Assembly: GCA_947494305.1 (NCBI GenBank)
Contig: CANLUL010000002.1
Location: 62,001 to 126,000 of the forward strand
Direction: 5' to 3'
DNA from: an uncultured Sphingomonadaceae bacterium
Lineage (GTDB): Bacteria; Pseudomonadota; Alphaproteobacteria; Sphingomonadales; Sphingomonadaceae
DNA: 64,000 nt
Shown here in pieces: positions 28,909 to 38,707 of the stretch. Every line of letters starts with the position of its first letter. The stretch's first letter is position 1. Both the position numbers and the translations under genes were made by a program. Under the pieces are notes generated by a model. It had not been told where the DNA came from, did no database searches, and saw only the letters and a list, made by a program, of their open reading frames with translations.

Positions 28909-29741
28909 CCGCAGCATTGCAATCCACCATCGAAACCGCATGGGAAAAACGAGAATCGCTTAGTATTACTTCACAAGGTGAAGAGCGAGATGCAGTGAAC
29001 GCAGCTCTGGAAATGCTGGACAACGGAACAGCCCGCGTCGCCGAAAAACAGGGTGACGAATGGGTGGTCAATCAATGGCTCAAGAAGGCCGTTTTGCTCT
29101 CTTTTCGCCTGAACGATAACGAGGTGATGGAAGGCGTTGCTGGTGGCAACCATTGGGACAAAGTGCCCAGCAAGTTTAAGGATTGGGGCGAAAACCGCTT
29201 TCGTGAAGCCGGCTTTCGGTCAGTGCCAGGCTCTATCGTTCGGCAGGGTTCGTTTATCGGTAAAGGTGTCGTGTTGATGCCAAGCTTCGTCAATATTGGC
29301 GCCTATGTTGATGAAGGATCAATGATCGATGGCTGGGCCACAGTGGGTAGCTGTGCACAAATAGGCAAAAATGTTCATATCTCTGGCGGCGCAGGGATTG
29401 GCGGTGTTCTCGAACCATTACAGGCTGGACCCGTTATTATTGAGGACGGCGCATTTATTGGCGCGCGCGCTGAGGTTGCAGAAGGGGTCAGGGTCGGTGA
29501 AGGTGCTGTGCTATCCATGGGTGTCTATCTGGGCGCTTCCACCAAGATTGTTGACCGGATAACCGGTAAGATCTGGATCGGTGAAGTGCCACCTTATGCC
29601 GTGGTTGTACCGGGTACTTTGCCGCCAAAAGCAAATGTCGACGGCGTTCCGGGTCCCGCACTTTACTGTGCGGTGATTGTAAAAACAGTCGACGCCCAGA
29701 CTCGTTCGAAAACCGGCATCAATGATCTGTTGCGCGACTAA
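28905..29741 (+). CDS. dapD: 2,3,4,5-tetrahydropyridine-2,6-dicarboxylate N-succinyltransferase
   Basis: Succinylates tetrahydrodipicolinate in the lysine/meso-diaminopimelate pathway. It is 278 residues, with a helical N-domain and the left-handed beta-helix hexapeptide repeats ([30 protein letters not shown]) that form the trimer. Substrate/CoA region [21 protein letters not shown] and C-terminal [10 protein letters not shown] are typical. It overlaps the upstream HAD gene by four bases and the downstream oxygenase by one base (TAATG). Confidence 0.97.
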   Translation: MTAALQSTIETAWEKRESLSITSQGEERDAVNAALEMLDNGTARVAEKQGDEWVVNQWLKKAVLLSFRLNDNEVMEGVAGGNHWDKVPSKFKDWGENRFREAGFRSVPGSIVRQGSFIGKGVVLMPSFVNIGAYVDEGSMIDGWATVGSCAQIGKNVHISGGAGIGGVLEPLQAGPVIIEDGAFIGARAEVAEGVRVGEGAVLSMGVYLGASTKIVDRITGKIWIGEVPPYAVVVPGTLPPKANVDGVPGPALYCAVIVKTVDAQTRSKTGINDLLRD

Positions 29742-31204
29742 TGGGTGTAGAAGGCAAACCGATTAAAATAACGCTGGGTGAAAATGATCACCCCTATCGC
29801 AACGGTGCGTGGACTCCCAATTTTGAAGAGGTCATCGCTGATGATATGGAGATCATCGGAACAATTCCTTCCGACATTGACGGGATTTATGTTCGCAATA
29901 CTGAAAACCCGATCCATGACTCGATAGGCCGCTATCATCCATTTGACGGCGACGGGATGATCCACACGATCCGGATCAAAGACGGTGCGGCGATCTATCG
30001 AAACCGCTTTGTCCGTACCGAAGGCTTTGCCGCCGAACAGGAAGTAAGCGGTCCGCTATGGGCCGGGATTATGGGCAAACCGGGCGCCTCCAAACGACCT
30101 GGCTGGGGGGCGCATGGCGCGGTCAAGGACAGTAGTTCAACCGATGTCGTTGTTCATGCCGGAAAGATTCTCTCGACCTTTTACCAATGCGGCGAAGGTT
30201 ACCAGCTCGATCCGGAAACTTTGGATACATTAGGTACCGCCGATTGGGTCCCCGAAGATGGCATTTCCGCGCACCCCAAAGTCGATGAAAAAACCGGCGA
30301 ATTGCTGTTTTTTAACTATTCTACCAAAGCACCATTCCTACATTACGGCGTTGTTGGAGCAGATGATAAGCTAAAGCATCTAGTTCCTATCGACATACCC
30401 GGCCCGCGTTTGCCGCATGACATGGCCTTCTCCGAAAATTATGCAATCTTCAACGATTGTCCGATGTTCTGGAAAGAGGATTTGCTCGATCACGGCCTGC
30501 GCATTCCCTCTTATCATGATGATATGCCCACGCGGTTTGGAATCATCCCGCGCATGGGTCAGCCCGAGGACATAAAATGGTTTGATGCCAAACCGACCTA
30601 TGTACTGCATTGGGCCAATGCGTTTGAAGATGGCGACGAAGTGGTTCTCGATGGTTATTTCCAGAATGATCCCGTCCCGCCGCCGCTGACCGATTTTCCG
30701 TCAGGCTATGAAAGCATGGGTGCCAGTATTGATCTGCATAGCTTCAAACCCGAATTGCATCGCTGGCGTTTCAACATGAAAACCGGTGAGACAATCGAAG
30801 AAACATTATTCGACGAATATCCGGTCGAGTTTGGCATGTTCAACCAGCAGATCGCTGGTTTACCCTATCGATACGCCTATAGCGTGACCGGCCATCCCGG
30901 ATGGTTCCTGTTCAACGGACTGGTCAAACACGATTTGGAAACTGGCAAGGCGGAACGCTACTATTTTGGTGATGACCGCTTTGGTTCCGAGGCTCCATTC
31001 ATACCGCGCACAAACGCGCAATCCGAAGACGACGGCTATTTGATCAGCTTCATAACGGACATGGCGCAGGATCGTAGCGAATGTATCATCGTGGACGCGA
31101 AGGATGTTGCTGCCGGTCCGGTTTGCCAGATTATCTTACCGCACCGCATTTGCAGCGGCACCCATGCGACATGGGCCAGCGCAGAACAGATCGGGGAAGG
31201 TTAA
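29741..31204 (+). CDS. Carotenoid cleavage oxygenase family protein
   Basis: A 487-residue seven-blade propeller dioxygenase. The four iron-ligand His are visible in order: AHPKVDEKTGE, LPHDMAFSEN, LHWANAFED and SGTHATW near the C-terminus, so the enzyme should be active. The family cleaves carotenoids, apocarotenoids or stilbenes such as lignostilbene; sphingomonads have both types and I cannot decide between them. The ATG shares one base with the dapD stop, so it is translationally coupled to dapD although the pathways differ. The stop overlaps the convergent agmatine-deiminase-like gene by four bases. Confidence 0.9.
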   Translation: MGVEGKPIKITLGENDHPYRNGAWTPNFEEVIADDMEIIGTIPSDIDGIYVRNTENPIHDSIGRYHPFDGDGMIHTIRIKDGAAIYRNRFVRTEGFAAEQEVSGPLWAGIMGKPGASKRPGWGAHGAVKDSSSTDVVVHAGKILSTFYQCGEGYQLDPETLDTLGTADWVPEDGISAHPKVDEKTGELLFFNYSTKAPFLHYGVVGADDKLKHLVPIDIPGPRLPHDMAFSENYAIFNDCPMFWKEDLLDHGLRIPSYHDDMPTRFGIIPRMGQPEDIKWFDAKPTYVLHWANAFEDGDEVVLDGYFQNDPVPPPLTDFPSGYESMGASIDLHSFKPELHRWRFNMKTGETIEETLFDEYPVEFGMFNQQIAGLPYRYAYSVTGHPGWFLFNGLVKHDLETGKAERYYFGDDRFGSEAPFIPRTNAQSEDDGYLISFITDMAQDRSECIIVDAKDVAAGPVCQIILPHRICSGTHATWASAEQIGEG

Positions 31205-32310
31205 ACTTTCGGCTGCTGCTGCGTGGCGCAATGTATACCACCGCCGCATTCGCCTATAGGGTCCACATTGAGCATCACGATTTCGCGATCTGGGTATAGT
31301 TCGCTCAGCGTTTCCTTCGCTTCTGCGTCGACTTCCCGATCACCAAATTGAGCGGCAATAACCGCACCGTTGCAGACATAATAATTTACATAGGACGCCA
31401 CAAAGTCTTCCGCTTCTACGCGAATGTCATAGGGCTGGGGCAGCACGATGATCTCAAATTTCTTCCCATTGGTATCACTGGCCGCCGCCAGTATGTCGTG
31501 CGTTTCATAGGCCGACGCTGCAAAAGGGTCACCTCTGACATCTTCTTCGTCCGGCAGTTGGATCAGGATCGTACCCGGCTCGGTAAAACGGGCCAATGCG
31601 TCGATATGATAATCGGTAATGTCCAGAGCCTTGACGCCCGGTGCCCAGATCATCTTTTTCCCGCCAACCGCCTCCAGAATTTTCGCCTCTATGTCTGCGC
31701 GCGTTCCCATGTTGCGATTATCAATCACCCAGCTTGATTCATGTGCGATGACGGTGCCTTCGCCGTCGGATTCCAGCCCGCCCGGCTCGCCAACCAAACC
31801 GTTGTCGCGCAGTGGCAATCCCATACGCCTGGCGATGGCGGCAGCAATCTTTCCGTCATTGCCATGCACCTGTTTGTCTCCCCAGCCGTTAAAGTTAAAA
31901 TGGCTGATGGCGAGATCACCGGCTTCATTGCGGACAAAACAGGGGCCCGCATCGCGGCACCACAGATCATCGGTCGGGATATCCCAGACTTCGACGCCAT
32001 CGGATAGCTTTTTGCGAGCGGCGCTCTCAAACTGCTTGTCCATCAGCATCACGACCGGTTCAAATTCGGCAATCGCATTGGCAACGTCGGCGATACTCTG
32101 TTGCAGCATGTCCAGAAACACAGGATCGGGATGCACGACTGTGCTGACCGGCCATTGCATGAAGGTCCGTTCATGCGGGTCGCGTTCTTCGGGCATCCAG
32201 AATTTTGGATTTGTCATGTCAGCGGGCGCTGCACAGGCGGTAAATGATGGTAAAGCGGCCAGCGTACCCAGCATCCCCGCTCGTTTGGTGAAGGTTCGCC
32301 GCGAGATCAA
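31201..32310 (-). CDS. Tat-exported agmatine deiminase / peptidylarginine deiminase family enzyme
   Basis: A 369-residue guanidino-modifying enzyme. The N-terminus is a Tat-like signal ([23 protein letters not shown]) with a possible lipobox around TAC. The catalytic set is seen in [11 protein letters not shown] (Asp), [10 protein letters not shown] (His) and [15 protein letters not shown] (nucleophile Cys). It should release ammonia from agmatine or a related compound in the periplasm. Cytosolic agmatine deiminases lack such a leader. The ATG overlaps the ruvB stop by four bases, so it is the last gene of the ruv operon, an unexpected place. Confidence 0.88.
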   Translation of the reverse strand: MISRRTFTKRAGMLGTLAALPSFTACAAPADMTNPKFWMPEERDPHERTFMQWPVSTVVHPDPVFLDMLQQSIADVANAIAEFEPVVMLMDKQFESAARKKLSDGVEVWDIPTDDLWCRDAGPCFVRNEAGDLAISHFNFNGWGDKQVHGNDGKIAAAIARRMGLPLRDNGLVGEPGGLESDGEGTVIAHESSWVIDNRNMGTRADIEAKILEAVGGKKMIWAPGVKALDITDYHIDALARFTEPGTILIQLPDEEDVRGDPFAASAYETHDILAAASDTNGKKFEIIVLPQPYDIRVEAEDFVASYVNYYVCNGAVIAAQFGDREVDAEAKETLSELYPDREIVMLNVDPIGECGGGIHCATQQQPKV

Positions 32311-33332
32311 TCAAACAGCTCGCCATCAATTTCTTTGCCCGCGGGAGGTTTCAACCCCAGATGTTGCCAACCGCGATCATTCAAGGTTCGTCCTCTCGCG
32401 GTGCGGGCAAGAAGACCGAGCTGAATAAGATACGGCTCGATCACTTCTTCAATCGTATCACGCGGTTCGCTGAGACCGGCCGCGAGAGTTTCCACCCCGA
32501 CCGGACCGCCCTTATAAATATCTGCAATCATATGCAGATAGCGCCGGTCTATCGCATCCAGGCCGATGCTGTCTACTTCCAGCCGCGTAAGCGATTCATC
32601 CGCGGTTTTCTTATCGACGGTCGGCGAACCTGCAACATTGGCAAAATCCCGCACTCGGCGGAGCAAGCGGCCAGCAATTCGCGGCGTGCCACGAGCGCGG
32701 CGGGCAACCTCGGTAGCACCATCGGGTGCAATGGCCAGATCGAGTAATTTCGCGGCGCGGTGGACGACTTTTTCCAGTTCTTCGGTTGTGTAAAAGTTTA
32801 ATCGTACCGGTATGCCGAAACGATCGCGCAACGGCGTGGTGAGCAAACCTTGCCGCGTGGTCGCGCCGATCAATGTAAATTGCGGTAGGTCGATGCGCAC
32901 CGATCTTGCCGATGGCCCTTCACCGATAATCAGGTCCAGCGCGCGGTCTTCCATTGCAGGATAGAGCACTTCTTCCACCACGGGATTAAGGCGGTGAATT
33001 TCGTCAATGAAAAGCACATCGCCCTCTTCAAGGTTGGTGAGCAAAGCTGCGAGATCTCCCGATTTGGCAATAACCGGGCCGGATGTCGCGCGAAAACCAA
33101 CACCTAGTTCGCGCGCAATAATCTGCGCCAGCGTGGTCTTGCCCAATCCCGGCGGGCCGAAGAACAATACGTGGTCGAGTGCTTCGCTACGTTTCTTCGC
33201 CGCCTCGATAAACACACGAAGATTGCCGCGCGCCGCTTCCTGCCCGATAAATTCGTCGAGCGTTTTTGGACGCAGGGCAGCGTCGACGTCTTCGACTTTG
33301 CGTTCGGGTGATTGGAGGCGATCTTCCATCAC
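32307..33332 (-). CDS. ruvB: Holliday junction branch migration helicase RuvB
   Basis: The hexameric AAA+ motor that drives branch migration with RuvA. It is 341 residues: Walker [16 protein letters not shown], Walker [10 protein letters not shown], sensor-1 [12 protein letters not shown], Arg finger region [13 protein letters not shown] and the C-terminal winged helix ending at GLKPP. It overlaps ruvA (4 bases) upstream and the agmatine-deiminase-like gene (4 bases) downstream. Confidence 0.98.
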   Translation of the reverse strand: MMEDRLQSPERKVEDVDAALRPKTLDEFIGQEAARGNLRVFIEAAKKRSEALDHVLFFGPPGLGKTTLAQIIARELGVGFRATSGPVIAKSGDLAALLTNLEEGDVLFIDEIHRLNPVVEEVLYPAMEDRALDLIIGEGPSARSVRIDLPQFTLIGATTRQGLLTTPLRDRFGIPVRLNFYTTEELEKVVHRAAKLLDLAIAPDGATEVARRARGTPRIAGRLLRRVRDFANVAGSPTVDKKTADESLTRLEVDSIGLDAIDRRYLHMIADIYKGGPVGVETLAAGLSEPRDTIEEVIEPYLIQLGLLARTARGRTLNDRGWQHLGLKPPAGKEIDGELFD

Positions 33333-33934
33333 TTCGCCGCCTTCTTCAACGCCAACCGCACAAGTGCATCCAGCGTCACCCCATCTCCCGCCTCGGCATC
33401 TGCCGCAGCCACTGCCGCGCTCGCATCCGCCGGTTTGAAGCCGAGATTTTGTAGCGCACTGACCGCATCGGCGCTGTTGGTTGAGGGCGCGTGGGCCGCT
33501 CCGCCTGCGCCGACAATAGGATCGGTCACCAGCCCGCCGACCTTATCTTTGAGTTCGTTGACAATCCGCAGCGCCAGTTTCGGCCCCACGCCATTGGCCC
33601 GCGACACCATCGCCTTGTCGCCGGTCGCTACGGCGCGGGAAATTTCTCCAGGTTCAAGAGCCGATAGGATTGCCAGTGCTACCTTCCCGCCAACGCCCTG
33701 GACCGAAATCAGCAGCCGGAACCAGTCGCGTTCGCTGGCCGAGGCAAAACCCATCAGCCGCATGTCGGTCTCGCTCACCTGCATTTCTGTATAGATGGTC
33801 GCGCCATCGCCAACACCGCCGATGGCAGTGATGGTCCGCGAAGAGGCAAAAACCAGATAGCCGACACCCTGCACATCCAACACGATATTATCAGTGCCGA
33901 TTTCGTCGATTATTCCAGTCAGTTTTGCGATCAT
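33329..33934 (-). CDS. ruvA: Holliday junction DNA-binding protein RuvA
   Basis: Tetrameric four-way-junction binding subunit of RuvAB, 201 residues. It has the N-terminal OB domain ([21 protein letters not shown]), two helix-hairpin-helix motifs ([37 protein letters not shown]), an Ala-rich linker and the small C-terminal domain III that contacts RuvB ([13 protein letters not shown]). Its stop overlaps ruvB by four bases; 92 bases separate it from ruvC. Confidence 0.98.
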   Translation of the reverse strand: MIAKLTGIIDEIGTDNIVLDVQGVGYLVFASSRTITAIGGVGDGATIYTEMQVSETDMRLMGFASASERDWFRLLISVQGVGGKVALAILSALEPGEISRAVATGDKAMVSRANGVGPKLALRIVNELKDKVGGLVTDPIVGAGGAAHAPSTNSADAVSALQNLGFKPADASAAVAAADAEAGDGVTLDALVRLALKKAAK

Positions 33935-33992
33935 GAAAGTGTTTTAGCGTGACAGGCGAATCTGTCGAGTTTTTGTTTTGTTCTAACTCATT

Positions 33993-34019
33993 GTTCGCTA
34001 GCGCTCACTGCGAGCGAAC
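33993..34019. repeat. Hairpin-forming inverted repeat between ruvC and ruvA
   Basis: GTTCGCT and AGCGAAC, 13 bases apart, with further GC-rich pairing inside. It starts seven bases after the ruvC stop. No U-run follows on the minus strand, so it is more likely an RNA-processing or stability element than a terminator. Confidence 0.5.
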
Positions 34020-34026
34020 TTAAAAA

Positions 34027-34497
34027 TCAACGCTTCCGGTGATGCGCGTGGGTAATCGCAACCGCCAAGGCATCGGCCGCATCTGCACCTGCCAGCTTTA
34101 CGCCCGGAAGCAAGATTTTGATCATCGCCTGCACCTGATCCTTGTCCGCCTTGCCCACACCAACGACTGATTTTTTCACTGCGCGAGCCGCATATTCGCC
34201 GACCTCAATACCGGTCCGTGAAGCGCCGAGTAAAACAACCCCGCGTGCCTGACCCAGCTTCAACGTGCTCTGCGGGTTGGAGTTGACAAACACCTCCTCC
34301 ACCGCCGCTGCGTCCGGTCTATACTCGAGCATCAGGTCGGTCAGCTCCAGATCGAGCTTCAACAATCGGTTCGCCAGCGCCATTTTCGGGTCGGTCTTTA
34401 TCTGACCATTGGCAATATGGGAAAGTCTGTTGCCTTCGGAACTGATAACACCCCAGCCCGTTGTACCCAGACCGGGATCAAGACCCAATATAATCAT
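34027..34497 (-). CDS. ruvC: Crossover junction endodeoxyribonuclease RuvC
   Basis: The Holliday junction resolvase, 156 residues. The RNase H-like active site is complete: Asp in [16 protein letters not shown], Glu in AAVEEVFVN and the C-terminal acidic/His set in [17 protein letters not shown]. It starts 10 bases after the yebC stop, so the likely transcript is yebC-ruvC-ruvA-ruvB. Confidence 0.98.
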   Translation of the reverse strand: MIILGLDPGLGTTGWGVISSEGNRLSHIANGQIKTDPKMALANRLLKLDLELTDLMLEYRPDAAAVEEVFVNSNPQSTLKLGQARGVVLLGASRTGIEVGEYAARAVKKSVVGVGKADKDQVQAMIKILLPGVKLAGADAADALAVAITHAHHRKR

Positions 34498-34507
34498 GCC
34501 CCCATGA

Positions 34508-35257
34508 TCATTCGGCGTTCAGTTTTTCCATGATCTCGTCGGATACGGAAAAATTGCCCCAAACGGTCTGGACATCATCATCCTCTTCAAGCGCGTCGAT
34601 GAGGCCCAAGATGGCAACTGCCTGTGCTTCATCTACTTCTACCTCAACTGTCGGGCGCCAGGCCAATTTCACACTCTCGGCTTCACCAAGCGTCTTTTCG
34701 AGTGCGCCAGACACTTCATGCAAGTCTTCCATCGCGGTCCAGATTTCATGACCGTCTTCAGAGGATGCGATATCATCTCCACCCGCTTCCATAACCGCTT
34801 CCATAACGGTGTCTTCGTCACCTGCACTGGCCGGATATTGAATGTAGCCCACATGATCAAAGCCGTGGGATACCGAACCGGTCTCCCCAATATTACCGCC
34901 ATTGCGTGAGATTATCGTCCGCACATTGGTGAAAGTACGATTGGTATTGTCGGTCAGCGTTTCGATGATCAAAGAGACACCGCCGGGCCCAAAGCCTTCA
35001 TAGCGCACTTCATTGTAATCATCGCCTTCATTGGCAGAAGCCTTATCGATCGCGCGTTGAATACCATCCTTCGGCATCGACACGGCTTTGGCGTTATTCA
35101 CTGCAAGACGCAGGCGGGGATTCATATCCGGATCAGGCATTCCCGATTTCGCAGCCACCGTGATCTCACGACTCAGCTTTGAAAATTGAGCAGAACGTTT
35201 TTTGTCCTGCGCACCTTTGCGATGCTTGATATTGTTGAATTTACTATGGCCTGCCAT
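34508..35257 (-). CDS. yebC: YebC/PmpR-family DNA-binding regulator (TACO1)
   Basis: A 249-residue protein with the family start [18 protein letters not shown], acidic middle domain and the [12 protein letters not shown] segment. YebC proteins have been reported as transcription factors and as helpers for translation of proline stretches. Genomic position next to ruvC is widely conserved and fits that here. Confidence 0.97.
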   Translation of the reverse strand: MAGHSKFNNIKHRKGAQDKKRSAQFSKLSREITVAAKSGMPDPDMNPRLRLAVNNAKAVSMPKDGIQRAIDKASANEGDDYNEVRYEGFGPGGVSLIIETLTDNTNRTFTNVRTIISRNGGNIGETGSVSHGFDHVGYIQYPASAGDEDTVMEAVMEAGGDDIASSEDGHEIWTAMEDLHEVSGALEKTLGEAESVKLAWRPTVEVEVDEAQAVAILGLIDALEEDDDVQTVWGNFSVSDEIMEKLNAE

Positions 35258-35350
35258 GCGATCTATCCGTTGCTATATTAATAGTATTTGAGGCTCTTTG
35301 CCGTATGTTGTTGACCAACTCAACCATTGGATCGACCGAAAAGGCTGACG

Positions 35351-36088
35351 ATGAACCGATTAAAACAAACTGCTGGTGAATGGATCGCCTTTATTAAGGC
35401 GCCAACACTGAATTTACCGATGTCGGAACAATCGGCCATAAAAGACGTTGCATGGCTTTTCGCGCTTAACTGCTTAATCGTCACGGCAATTGCTGCCGTT
35501 CTTTTTCCGGCAATGATGCTGCTCGATATCGAAATGTCCAGTGATATGTCGGAATTGTTCAAACGCCCTGTTTGGCAGATTCTGGGCATTGTCGTGATTG
35601 TCGGTCCAATAATGGAAGAAATAATATTTCGTTCGTGGATCAATGGAAATCCAAGACTATTGATCATTTTTGGCGCTATTGTTGCATGGTTTGGCGGATC
35701 CCATTTACTGGCACTGTCAGGAATAACGGCTGACACTATGGTATCCACAATCGCTGTCGCGACGGTAATAGCGCTGGCGGCCCTATTCGGGGTTTTTCGC
35801 TGTTGGAAGGCGCCGGTGCCGAATTGGTACGCCCGAATATTCCCGATCATCTTTTGGATTCAAGCGCTGTTTTTCGGCTTCATTCATGTCTTCAACTATG
35901 CCGGGGATAATCCGCTCGCTTTGCTCCCATTTGTGCTGCCGCAGCTGATCGGTGGACTAATCTGGGGCTATGCGCGGGTACGATATGGCTGGTGGTCAAA
36001 TATCATCATGCATATGGCCTACAACATGATTGCTACCAGCGGGTTGCTCTACATGCTTTTCACTGGCGGTGATTTAATCAGTTCATAG
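35351..36088 (+). CDS. CPBP family intramembrane metalloprotease
   Basis: A 245-residue membrane protein with about six to eight helices. It contains the abortive-infection/CAAX protease motifs: EEIIFRSW (paired Glu and Arg), FGFIHVFNY (His) and HMAYNM (His, Asn). These are the expected catalytic residues of the Rce1-like glutamate proteases. Substrate unknown; relatives process or protect against peptides and some act as bacteriocin immunity proteins. ATG at 35351 follows AAAAGG; the upstream TTG at 35327 is less likely. It is convergent with the GNAT gene, overlapping by six bases. Confidence 0.85.
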   Translation: MNRLKQTAGEWIAFIKAPTLNLPMSEQSAIKDVAWLFALNCLIVTAIAAVLFPAMMLLDIEMSSDMSELFKRPVWQILGIVVIVGPIMEEIIFRSWINGNPRLLIIFGAIVAWFGGSHLLALSGITADTMVSTIAVATVIALAALFGVFRCWKAPVPNWYARIFPIIFWIQALFFGFIHVFNYAGDNPLALLPFVLPQLIGGLIWGYARVRYGWWSNIIMHMAYNMIATSGLLYMLFTGGDLISS

Positions 36089-36568
36089 CAACCGCTGCAT
36101 CCATTGCACATCGCGCCATGCACCCAGTTTCCGGCCAACTTGTTGATAAACTCCGACGGGTTTGAACCCAAGTGAGTGATGCAATCCCAAGCTGGCGTCA
36201 TTGGGAAGGGCAATACCAGCAAACAGGGCGTGAAACTCTCGTTTCTTCAGACGCTCGAACAAATCGATATATAATGCGCGACCAATGCCCCGCCGCGAGA
36301 ATGAAGGATCAACATATACAGTCACGTCACAGCTGCTTTTATAAGCTTCTCGCGAACGATGTTCAGACCCATAGGCATATCCAGCAACATGTCCGTCCAC
36401 TTCGGAAACCAGCTACTCATGAGATGCCAAAGTCCGTTCGATTCTGCGACCCATTTCGGTCACATCAGGCGGTGTAGACTCAAAACTGACCCAGCTATCG
36501 GTAACAAACGGTGCATAGATCGAAGCGCATTGATCGGCATCTTGAACAGTTGCCAATCGTATTTGCAT
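36083..36568 (-). pseudogene. GNAT N-acetyltransferase interrupted by an in-frame TAG
   Basis: Read through, this is a 161-codon GNAT enzyme of the phosphinothricin acetyltransferase type. The first half runs from ATG at 36568 ([20 protein letters not shown]) to residue 51 (RTLASHE); codon 52 at 36415-36413 is TAG; the frame then continues LVSEVDGHVAGYAYG and RRGIGRALY (acetyl-CoA site) to the end. Relatives have Trp (WLV) at this point, so TGG to TAG is a likely single change. The DNA around it shows no other damage. The start codon overlaps the gapR stop (TAATG). It is a recent pseudogene, a sequencing error, or less likely a suppressed codon. Confidence 0.8.
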
Positions 36569-36816
36569 TAAGCGATCCCTAGTGCCGATTTATACGTGTC
36601 GAGAATGGCTTCCATTTCCTGACGGTCATGGGTCTCCATTTTACGGAGGCGTACGATTTGCCGCATGATTTTTGGATCATAGCCTTGCGATTTTGCTTCG
36701 GCGTAAACATCCCGAATATCGTCGGCGATGCCCTTTTTCTCTTCTTCCAAGCGCTCTACCCGTTCGATAAATAGACGCAGCTGATCTGCGGCAACATTGC
36801 CTTCGCTCATATTCAT
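36568..36816 (-). CDS. gapR: GapR-like DUF2312 nucleoid protein
   Basis: An 82-residue coiled-coil protein matching GapR/DUF2312: [31 protein letters not shown] then RQIVRLRKM. In Caulobacter, GapR binds overtwisted AT-rich DNA ahead of replication and transcription forks. It is well conserved in alphaproteobacteria. ATG at 36816 has AAGGG just upstream; the Met two codons later may also start. It is translationally coupled to the broken GNAT gene. Confidence 0.88.
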   Translation of the reverse strand: MNMSEGNVAADQLRLFIERVERLEEEKKGIADDIRDVYAEAKSQGYDPKIMRQIVRLRKMETHDRQEMEAILDTYKSALGIA

Positions 36817-36854
36817 ATTCCCTTGAAAATCTATATTGGATTCGGTCGCTGTCC

Positions 36855-37163
36855 TTACGCTGGTGCTGCGTTTTTGGCCATGCTTTCCTTCATCTTTTTC
36901 AATCGTTCAGGCGTCGCTTCCGTTTGGTACTTTCTCTTCCAGTCTTTCGAAGGCATGCCGTGTATCGCTTCTCGCGCCTCGTCCTTGGACATTGTGCCAC
37001 CTGCGTCGTTGGTGGCCTCCATCACCCAGTCGGCCAAACAGTTGCGGCAAAATCCGGACAGACCCATCAGATCAATATTTTCGGCATCATGACGGTGTTG
37101 AAGGTGGCTTACTAGGCGGCGAAACGCTGCTGCCGCTGCGACATCTGAAATTTCTTTTGTCAT
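36855..37163 (-). CDS. DUF1244 family protein
   Basis: A 102-residue protein of the DUF1244 family, recognised by [33 protein letters not shown] and [17 protein letters not shown]. The paired Cys in GFCRNC may bind metal. Function unknown. ATG at 37163 (MTKEISD) fits relatives better than a Met three codons earlier. It lies upstream of gapR on the same strand with a 38-base gap, and is divergent from pyk. Confidence 0.85.
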   Translation of the reverse strand: MTKEISDVAAAAAFRRLVSHLQHRHDAENIDLMGLSGFCRNCLADWVMEATNDAGGTMSKDEAREAIHGMPSKDWKRKYQTEATPERLKKMKESMAKNAAPA

Positions 37164-37255
37164 CCTGTTCACTTCCGTTGCATTTTGTTTTTATCCTGTC
37201 ATGAAATGGGGATAAGCCGCACAATGTAAAGCGCGAAACGACAGGAAATTCACCC

Positions 37256-38707
37256 ATGGCATCGCATAAATTCTCTCGCGAACGCAAAGTAAAAGTGTTG
37301 GCTACACTAGGTCCTGCAAGTGGCAGCCCGGAAATGATTGAAAAAATGTTCCATGCGGGTGTCGATGCCTTTCGCATGAATATGAGCCACGGACAGCACA
37401 AAGCGCATGCAGAAAATGTGAAATCCATCCGGGCGTTGGAAAAGAAAGCCGGGCGACCAATTGCAATATTGGCAGACCTGCAGGGTCCAAAGTTGCGGAT
37501 AGGAGCCTTTGCCAAAGGGCCAGTTGAGTTAGAGGTCGGCAAACAATTCGTTCTAGACAATCAACGAAAAAAAGGTGACGTCAATCGCGTAAATCTGCCG
37601 CATAGAGAGATACTCGAGACGTTGCAACCGGAACAAATGCTTTTGCTTGATGACGGCAAAATCCGTCTCAAAGTAACGGAAAGCGATGGCAAGTCGATCA
37701 TCACCGAAGTTTTGACCGGCGGTCAGTTGTCCGATCGCAAAGGTGTCAATGTTCCAGATGTTGTTTTACCCGTAACCGCACTTACCGAGAAGGATCGTAA
37801 AGACCTTACCTTTGCACTGGAACAGGATGTAGACTGGATTGCTCTGAGTTTTGTGCAGCGCCCAGAAGATGTCGCCGAGGCCAGACGTTTGATTAACGGC
37901 AAAGCAGCGCTGCTCTCAAAAATCGAAAAACCGGCGGCCATTGAAAGGTTGGACGAAATTCTCGAACTCTCCGACGCTGTTATGGTGGCGCGCGGAGATC
38001 TGGGTGTGGAGCTGCGTCCCGAGCATGTTCCACCGCTACAAAAAGAGATTGTGTCAAAGGCGCGGAAAATGGGCCGCCCCGTCGTAGTCGCCACTCAAAT
38101 GCTCGAATCAATGATCACATCGCCGACACCGACGCGAGCCGAAGTATCCGATGTTGCAACCGCAATCTATGATGGCGCGGATGCCATCATGCTTTCTGCT
38201 GAATCAGCCGTTGGTCAATGGCCAATTGAATCTGCAACGATGATGGACCGGATTGCCGAACGGGTAGAAAACGACGAGTCCTATGCTCGCCGCGTGCATT
38301 TTACGGAGACATTGCCCGATGAAACCACTGCCGATGCGCTGGCCGCCGCTAGTTACAACATCGCGCGAACGGTGGAAACATCGGCGATTGTCTGTTTCAC
38401 CACCTCAGGATCCACTGCCCGCCGCATGGCCCGTGAACGCCCTTCCGTGCCATTGTTGGTGCTGACACCGAATCGGAAAACCGCTCGGCGAGTAGGCTTA
38501 CTATGGGGTGCACATGCCGTTGTAACCCGCGACGTTTCCAATTTTGAAGAAATGATTGAGAAAGCCAAACGCATGGCTCTGCGGCACAGATTGGGGGAAG
38601 CTGGTTCACGGTTAATTGTTTGCGCTGGCGTTCCGTTTGGAACACCTGGATCCACCAACCTTCTACACGTCGTCAGATTAACTGGAAACGAGCTGAAACG
38701 CAGTTAG
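37256..38707 (+). CDS. pyk: Pyruvate kinase
   Basis: Converts phosphoenolpyruvate and ADP to pyruvate and ATP. It is 483 residues. Motifs: ATLGPASGSPEMIEKM, FRMNMSHGQHKAHAENV, ILADLQGPKLRIG, the active-site IEKPAAIERLDEIL with MVARGDLGVEL, and ATQMLESM. The C-terminal allosteric domain is present. It is divergent from the DUF1244/gapR genes; its stop overlaps the convergent HAD gene by three bases. Confidence 0.97.
   Translation: MASHKFSRERKVKVLATLGPASGSPEMIEKMFHAGVDAFRMNMSHGQHKAHAENVKSIRALEKKAGRPIAILADLQGPKLRIGAFAKGPVELEVGKQFVLDNQRKKGDVNRVNLPHREILETLQPEQMLLLDDGKIRLKVTESDGKSIITEVLTGGQLSDRKGVNVPDVVLPVTALTEKDRKDLTFALEQDVDWIALSFVQRPEDVAEARRLINGKAALLSKIEKPAAIERLDEILELSDAVMVARGDLGVELRPEHVPPLQKEIVSKARKMGRPVVVATQMLESMITSPTPTRAEVSDVATAIYDGADAIMLSAESAVGQWPIESATMMDRIAERVENDESYARRVHFTETLPDETTADALAAASYNIARTVETSAIVCFTTSGSTARRMARERPSVPLLVLTPNRKTARRVGLLWGAHAVVTRDVSNFEEMIEKAKRMALRHRLGEAGSRLIVCAGVPFGTPGSTNLLHVVRLTGNELKRS

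Noticed and set aside
35351-36088. Phage-defence (Abi) gene
   Set aside because: The protein has Abi/CPBP motifs, but no defence or phage genes are near; a membrane protease is the cautious call.
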